From Hominimerdicola alba (GTDB lineage Bacteria; Bacillota; Clostridia; Oscillospirales; Ruminococcaceae): a stretch of 64,000 nt of DNA. The stretch's first letter is position 1; every line of letters begins with the position of its first letter. Shown here piece by piece: positions 60,127 through 64,000 of the stretch. Position numbers and translations under genes: made by a program. The notes beneath the pieces are model-generated. The model worked only from the letters and a program-made list of their open reading frames with translations. It was not told the origin of the DNA and ran no database searches. Location: the NCBI RefSeq assembly GCF_900112155.1, contig NZ_FOKQ01000002.1:62001-126000 (forward strand), read 5' to 3'.

Positions 60127-60232
60127 TGTTTACAGCTATCCCTTTAGCTCACCGCTTCATACGCCAACTATAGATATTGCCTGTCAAAAGGGCGTATAGT
60201 ATGGCGTGTCAGCGGGTGTTTTTTTGATGTTT
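60112..60232 (+). repeat. 20-bp direct repeats bracketing about 81 bp
   Basis: CGGGTGTTTTTTTGATGTTT occurs exactly at 60112-60131 and 60213-60232. Between them lie ATACGCC/GGCGTAT dyads and ATCCCTTTAGC at 60138. The stretch 60233-60450 holds no gene; a minus frame there is not convincing. Confidence 0.75.
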
Positions 60233-60450
60233 GATAAGCTTGCTGCATAAATTGCGGAGAACTTTGATATGTACATACCTTATATATAATAAACAGACAG
60301 GCTGTACGTACATCATCAGCGATATCTCATAGATATTGTATGTATATTGTCTGTTGATAAGAAGTACACATGAATAAAATAACGAACATTCTCCTAAAGA
60401 AAAGCGCATAAACTGCGCAATAAATGGTGATATAATGCCAACTTTTTGAA

Positions 60451-60479
60451 TTGACACTAAGTTGTATTTGTGTTATAAT
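60451..60479 (+). promoter_or_regulatory. Promoter of the isomerase-family gene
   Basis: TTGACA (60451-60456) and TATAAT (60474-60479), 17-bp spacer. AGTTGTATTT in the spacer equals the left part of the araR operator (38211-38220), without the right half. Confidence 0.85.
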
Positions 60480-60577
60480 GTGTGCAACGATGAAGATCGC
60501 AGTTTATATGCGCTCGGCTGTCGGCGGAAACGTCGGGGCACACACAGCGGCAGCGCACCAAAACGGAGGTAATTATC

Positions 60578-62080
60578 ATGAGCAACAAGCTTGCAAACAC
60601 ACCTGAAGTAAAGATAGGTCTGGTAGCAGTTTCAAGAGACTGTTTCCCCATGAGCCTGTCAGAAAACAGAAGAGATGCCGTAGCTAAGGCTTATACCGAC
60701 AAGTACGGCGCAGAAGGACTTTTTGTATGTCCTACAATCATCGAGAACGAATGCCACATGAGACAGGCTCTCAACGAAGTTAACGCTGCAGGCTGCAACG
60801 CTATCGTTGTATATCTCGGCAACTTCGGTCCCGAGACCCCCGAGACCCTGCTCGCTAAGTATTTCGACGGCCCTGCAATGTTCGTTGCAGCTGCCGAGGA
60901 CGACTGCGGCGACGCTCTTGTCAACAACAGAGGCGATGCTTACTGCGGTATGCTGAATGCCAGCTACAACCTCAAGCTGAGAGGCGTTAAGGCTTACATA
61001 CCTGAGTATCCCGTTGGCACCGCTCCCGAGGTCGCTGATATGATCAAGGAGTTCATTCCTATTGCAAAGACTGTCATCGGTCTGAGAAACCTGAAGATCA
61101 TATCCTTCGGTCCTCGTCCTCAGGACTTCCTGGCTTGTAATGCACCTATTGCAAGACTGTACGACCTGGGCGTTGAGATCGAAGAGAACTCCGAGCTCGA
61201 CCTGTTCGCAGCTTACAACGAGCACAAGGACGATCCCCGTATTCCCGAAGTTATCGCTGATATGGAGAAGGAACTGGGCGAAGGCAACAAGATGGCAGGC
61301 ATCCTGCCCAGACTGGCTCAGTACGAGCTGACTCTCCTTGACTGGGCTGAGGCTCACAAGGGCGACAGAAAGTATGTTGCATTTGCTAACAAGTGCTGGC
61401 CTTCATTCCAAACACAGTTCAGATTTGTTCCCTGCTATGTAAACGGCAGACTGGGCGCAAGGGGCATCCCTGTATCCTGCGAAGTTGATATCTACGGTGT
61501 TCTGTCCGAGTACATCGGTCAGTGCGTTTCCGACGAAGTTGTTACTCTGCTCGATATCAACAACACAGTTCCCGGAAACATCTACAGAGAAGATATCGAA
61601 GGCAAGTTCGATTATACTCAGAGAGATACATTCATGGGCTTCCACTGCGGCAACGGTTCCTGCTGCATAGTTGAAAATCCGACAATGAAGTATCAGCTCA
61701 TCATGAACCGCGGTCTTGAGGGCGGCGGAGAGCCTGATATCTCCAGAGGTACTCTTGAGGGTGACATCAAGCCCGGCGAGATCACATTCTTCAGACTTCA
61801 GTCTACTGCTGATGCTACTCTGCGTTCTTATGCAGCTGAGGGTGAGATCCTCCCTGTAGCTACTCGTTCCTTCGGTACAATCGGTATCTTCGGCATCAAG
61901 GAGATGGCAAGATTCTACAGATATGTACTGCTTGAGAAGGGCTATCCTCATCACGGCGCAGTTGTATTCGGCCACCACGGCAAGGCACTGTTCGATGTGC
62001 TGAAGTTCCTGGGTGTTGAAGACAGAGAGTACAACAGACCCGCTTGCACAAGATATTTTGGCGAGAACCCCTACAAATAA
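60578..62080 (+). CDS. L-fucose/L-arabinose isomerase family protein
   Basis: A 500-residue cytoplasmic protein of the FucI/AraA-like isomerase superfamily, which interconverts aldoses and ketoses with a divalent metal. IGLVAVSRDCFPMSLSENRRDAVAKAY is the family-type start, MGFHCGNGSCCIVENPTMKYQLIM lies near residue 350, and GAVVFGHHGKALFDVLKFLGV closes. It is monocistronic with its own promoter and terminator and highly biased codons. The exact sugar is not known: homologues in gut Clostridia are annotated fucose isomerase. No other fucose genes are adjacent. Confidence 0.85.
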   Translation: MSNKLANTPEVKIGLVAVSRDCFPMSLSENRRDAVAKAYTDKYGAEGLFVCPTIIENECHMRQALNEVNAAGCNAIVVYLGNFGPETPETLLAKYFDGPAMFVAAAEDDCGDALVNNRGDAYCGMLNASYNLKLRGVKAYIPEYPVGTAPEVADMIKEFIPIAKTVIGLRNLKIISFGPRPQDFLACNAPIARLYDLGVEIEENSELDLFAAYNEHKDDPRIPEVIADMEKELGEGNKMAGILPRLAQYELTLLDWAEAHKGDRKYVAFANKCWPSFQTQFRFVPCYVNGRLGARGIPVSCEVDIYGVLSEYIGQCVSDEVVTLLDINNTVPGNIYREDIEGKFDYTQRDTFMGFHCGNGSCCIVENPTMKYQLIMNRGLEGGGEPDISRGTLEGDIKPGEITFFRLQSTADATLRSYAAEGEILPVATRSFGTIGIFGIKEMARFYRYVLLEKGYPHHGAVVFGHHGKALFDVLKFLGVEDREYNRPACTRYFGENPYK

Positions 62081-62098
62081 TAAATTGCTTTAAAAGAA

Positions 62099-62129
62099 AA
62101 AGACTGCTGCTTATGCGGCAGTCTTTTTT
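62099..62129 (+). terminator. Terminator of the isomerase-family gene
   Basis: AGACTGC pairs with GCAGTCT, followed by TTTTTTG. Confidence 0.85.
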
Positions 62130-62143
62130 GTTTGGTCTTACAT

Positions 62144-62172
62144 TATCCCTTTAGCCAGCCACTTTATAAGCC
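62144..62172 (+). repeat. Second copy of a dispersed ATCCCTTTAGC repeat
   Basis: ATCCCTTTAGC, CC, CTT, ATA and GCC match the copy at 60138-60166 in order and spacing (ATCCCTTTAGCnnnCCnCTTnATAnGCC). The two copies flank the isomerase gene. Confidence 0.6.
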
Positions 62173-62242
62173 GGTATAATAATGGATATTATTGGGGAAG
62201 AATACTGACAACTATTGGTTTGGTCTTGGGGCATAAAAAAAT

Positions 62243-62265
62243 CCCCGAAGCACAAAACTTCGGGG
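62243..62265 (-). terminator. tRNA-Arg terminator
   Basis: CCCCGAAG/CTTCGGGG; on the minus strand ATTTTTTT follows. Confidence 0.9.
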
Positions 62266-62269
62266 AAAA

Positions 62270-62343
62270 CGTCGCTGAGAGGATTCGAACCTCCGGCCTG
62301 CCGCTTAGGAGGCGGCCGCTCTATCCAGCTGAGCTACAGCGAC
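62270..62343 (-). tRNA. tRNA-Arg (anticodon CCT)
   Basis: On the minus strand acceptor GTCGCTG/CAGCGAC, D-arm AGCTCAGCTGGATAGAGC, anticodon loop CTCCTAA giving CCT, T-arm GGAGGTTCGAATCCTC. No CCA encoded. Confidence 0.95.
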
Positions 62344-62357
62344 TTATCAACTTAATT

Positions 62358-62386
62358 ATTATATCATATCTCAGAGAAAAAAGCAA
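62358..62386 (-). promoter_or_regulatory. tRNA-Arg promoter
   Basis: On the minus strand TTGCTT (62381-62386) and TATAAT (62358-62363), 17-bp spacer. The region 62387-62620 holds no gene. Confidence 0.75.
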
Positions 62387-62620
62387 GACCTTTTTGAAAT
62401 TTTTTTGAGGGGGGATTTTTAGTGATATTCCCTTGTTCTGTTTGCATTATTAATATGAGATGAGAGTCTTTGATCCTATAGGTATAGTTGACGCTTGTTT
62501 GCTCATTAAACGTTCTGATACTATTTTACCTAACCATCCCCAAATTACACACCTGTCCCAAAAACTGAACATCAGTCGCTGCAGATATGTGTCGAATAAC
62601 TGAAAAAAGCCCGAGAATAC

Positions 62621-62649
62621 TTGAATAATCAAAAAAAGTGTGCTATAAT
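62621..62649 (+). promoter_or_regulatory. Promoter of the sugar transferase gene
   Basis: TTGAAT (62621-62626) and TATAAT (62644-62649), 17-bp spacer. Confidence 0.75.
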
Positions 62650-62721
62650 GATAACCTGATAGTTTGTAACTTGATAAATATATCAATGGAAATATAACAA
62701 AACCAAAAAGGATGTCATATA

Positions 62722-64000
62722 TTGGATAATATTACAAAAAACCGCGAACAGTATAAGCGGCTTCTGAATTTTATCGCCGCACTGGTGATCATCCTGTTCT
62801 TCGTAATGGGATTCTCATTCGTGTGGTATAACTATTATAACAGTAAGATGCACGACCCCTTCTGGCATTACGGAAACTTCCTGATGATAGGCATTTACTG
62901 TGTGATGTACGCAACTTTCACAAGCCTGTTCAACGGCTTCAGGCTGGGTTATTCAAAGTTTCTGGGACTTTTCGGTTCTCAGGTGCTGGGCATAGTCAGT
63001 ACCAACGCCATGGAGATAGTCCTCATAGCCCTCATAGGCCGTAACCGAATGGATCTTTCGACCATGTTCGTGCTGGCAGCAGTCGAACTTGTTTTCGCAT
63101 ATCCCTGGAGCTACGTCTTCACCATGATATATACGAAAATGTACCCCCCGCGGCGGCTGATAATAGTCTACGGCAACTCGAATGCCAAGTATCTTGTGAA
63201 TAAAATGGCACAGCGAACGGATAAGTATAATATCTGCGCAGCCGTAAGCTGTGAAGAAAGTCTCGATGAGATAGAACGGCGCATACTCCGCTACGAGGGC
63301 GCTATCATCACCGATATCCCCGGCGACCTGAGAAATAAACTGGTAAAGTTCTGCTTTGAACATTCCATCAGAACTTACATCAACCCAAAACTTTCGGATA
63401 TCATTATCCGCGGCGCGGACGATTTCCACCTCTTCGATACCCCGCTGCTCCTCTCCCGCAACGACGGTCTGAAATTCGAGCAGCGTATGCTGAAGAGATT
63501 CTTCGATATCTCACTGGCAGGCGTGATGTTCCTGATACTTCTGCCTTTCATGCTGATAACCGCACTGGTGATAAAACTCTACGACGGCGGCCCCGTCCTG
63601 TATTCACAGGTCAGACTTACCACTAACGGACGTAAGTTCAAAGTGCTGAAATTCCGCAGCATGATAACCAATGCCGAAAAAGGCGGAGCACAGCTCGCAT
63701 CCGAAAACGATGACCGCATAACCCCCGTGGGCAAGGTCATCAGAAAAATACGTTTCGACGAACTTCCTCAGCTTATAAATATCCTCAAAGGCGATATGTC
63801 CTTTGTAGGTCCCCGCCCTGAGCGACCCGAGCTTGCAGAGCGCTATGAGCTGACAATGCCCGAGTTCAAATACAGGCTGAAAGTCAAGGCAGGTCTCACA
63901 GGATATGCCCAGATAATGGGCAAGTACAACACCACCCCCTACGATAAGCTGAAGCTCGACCTCATGTATATCGAGCACCAGTCCATCAGGGAAGACCTGA
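62722..64000 (+). CDS. Polyprenyl glycosylphosphotransferase (EPS initiating enzyme), 3' end outside window
   Basis: The frame runs 426 codons to the window end without a stop. Four to five N-terminal helices (about residues 14-140) precede a soluble CoA-binding-like middle domain (ending about 240), a further transmembrane helix (about 266-290) and the catalytic sugar-transferase domain with RRFFDISLAG-like KRFFDISLAGVMF, GGPVLYSQVRL, FKVLKFRSM, RKIRFDELPQLINILKGDMSFVGPRPERPE and KAGLTGYAQIMGKYNT. It moves a sugar-phosphate to undecaprenyl phosphate to start a surface polysaccharide. TTG at 62722 is used after AAGGA (62708-62712); the ATG at 62712 opens a short out-of-frame stretch. It likely begins a glycan locus beyond the window. 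Confidence 0.93.
   Translation, partial: MDNITKNREQYKRLLNFIAALVIILFFVMGFSFVWYNYYNSKMHDPFWHYGNFLMIGIYCVMYATFTSLFNGFRLGYSKFLGLFGSQVLGIVSTNAMEIVLIALIGRNRMDLSTMFVLAAVELVFAYPWSYVFTMIYTKMYPPRRLIIVYGNSNAKYLVNKMAQRTDKYNICAAVSCEESLDEIERRILRYEGAIITDIPGDLRNKLVKFCFEHSIRTYINPKLSDIIIRGADDFHLFDTPLLLSRNDGLKFEQRMLKRFFDISLAGVMFLILLPFMLITALVIKLYDGGPVLYSQVRLTTNGRKFKVLKFRSMITNAEKGGAQLASENDDRITPVGKVIRKIRFDELPQLINILKGDMSFVGPRPERPELAERYELTMPEFKYRLKVKAGLTGYAQIMGKYNTTPYDKLKLDLMYIEHQSIREDL

Noticed and set aside
60209-60457. 82-codon minus frame before the isomerase gene
   Set aside because: Overlaps the direct repeat, lacks a ribosome binding site and shows no family features.

Overview
The window looks like chromosomal DNA of a rumen or gut Ruminococcus (Oscillospiraceae, Bacillota), closest in style to R. 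albus or R. flavefaciens. The reasons are: a secreted leucine-rich-repeat protein ending in a type I dockerin (cellulosome attachment); an electron-bifurcating [FeFe]-hydrogenase hydABC; T-box and SAM-I riboswitches; promoters of the TTGACA-17-TATAAT type throughout; GGAGG ribosome binding sites; and moderate GC content with AT-rich intergenic regions. The species call is inference from gene content, not from a marker gene.

Layout. 1-1306: 3' part of a secreted beta-propeller-like gene. 1307-2223: long regulatory region with two promoters, a cluster of TTACA motifs and 10-bp-phased MraZ boxes. 2224-18094: a division and cell-wall (dcw) cluster: mraZ, rsmH, ftsL, PBP2, murE, murF, a divergent mraY homologue, ftsW, murG, an unknown membrane protein, murA, ftsQ, ftsZ. 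No murD, murC, murB or ftsA lies in it. 18435-19930: divIVA overlapping a class I fumarase beta-subunit gene. 20110-23634: serpin lipoprotein, a non-coding stretch packed with palindromes, and a GGDEF protein. 23693-27055 (minus): a threonine T-box operon of a small membrane protein, a SUFU-domain protein and thrS. 27355-30581: rny and an O-antigen-ligase-like protein. 30656-35248 (minus): TPR protein, uridine phosphorylase, three DUF3592-type paralogues and the LRR-dockerin protein. 35571-37934 (minus): nadB-nadC.

38327-45420 is an arabinose/galactofuranose-type uptake locus: an araR gene interrupted by one in-frame TGA, an AraC-type regulator, and a YtfQ/YtfR/YtfT/YjfF-like ABC transporter. 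AraR-like operators lie upstream of araR, the AraC gene and the transporter. 45631-49791 (minus): hydC-hydB-hydA. 50372-52941: cytidylate-kinase-like protein and PTS enzyme I. 53771-56653: ricT, a phospholipase-C-like protein, a membrane protein and a D-2-hydroxyacid dehydrogenase. 56920-59193 (minus): metK plus an acyltransferase behind a SAM-I riboswitch. 59700-59945: tRNA Gly-Arg-His. 60043-60126: N-terminal scrap of a family 2 glycosyltransferase. 60578-62080: L-fucose/L-arabinose isomerase-family protein. 62270-62343 (minus): tRNA-Arg(CCT). 62722-64000: polyprenyl glycosylphosphotransferase cut by the window end.

Most genes are ordinary core genes. The least expected signals are the MraY homologue with several altered catalytic positions, the unknown bitopic membrane protein between murG and murA, the palindrome array at 21614-21959, two promoters sharing an ungapped 62-bp block at 33606 and 35397, and an inverted-repeat element whose 16-bp end recurs elsewhere in the window.
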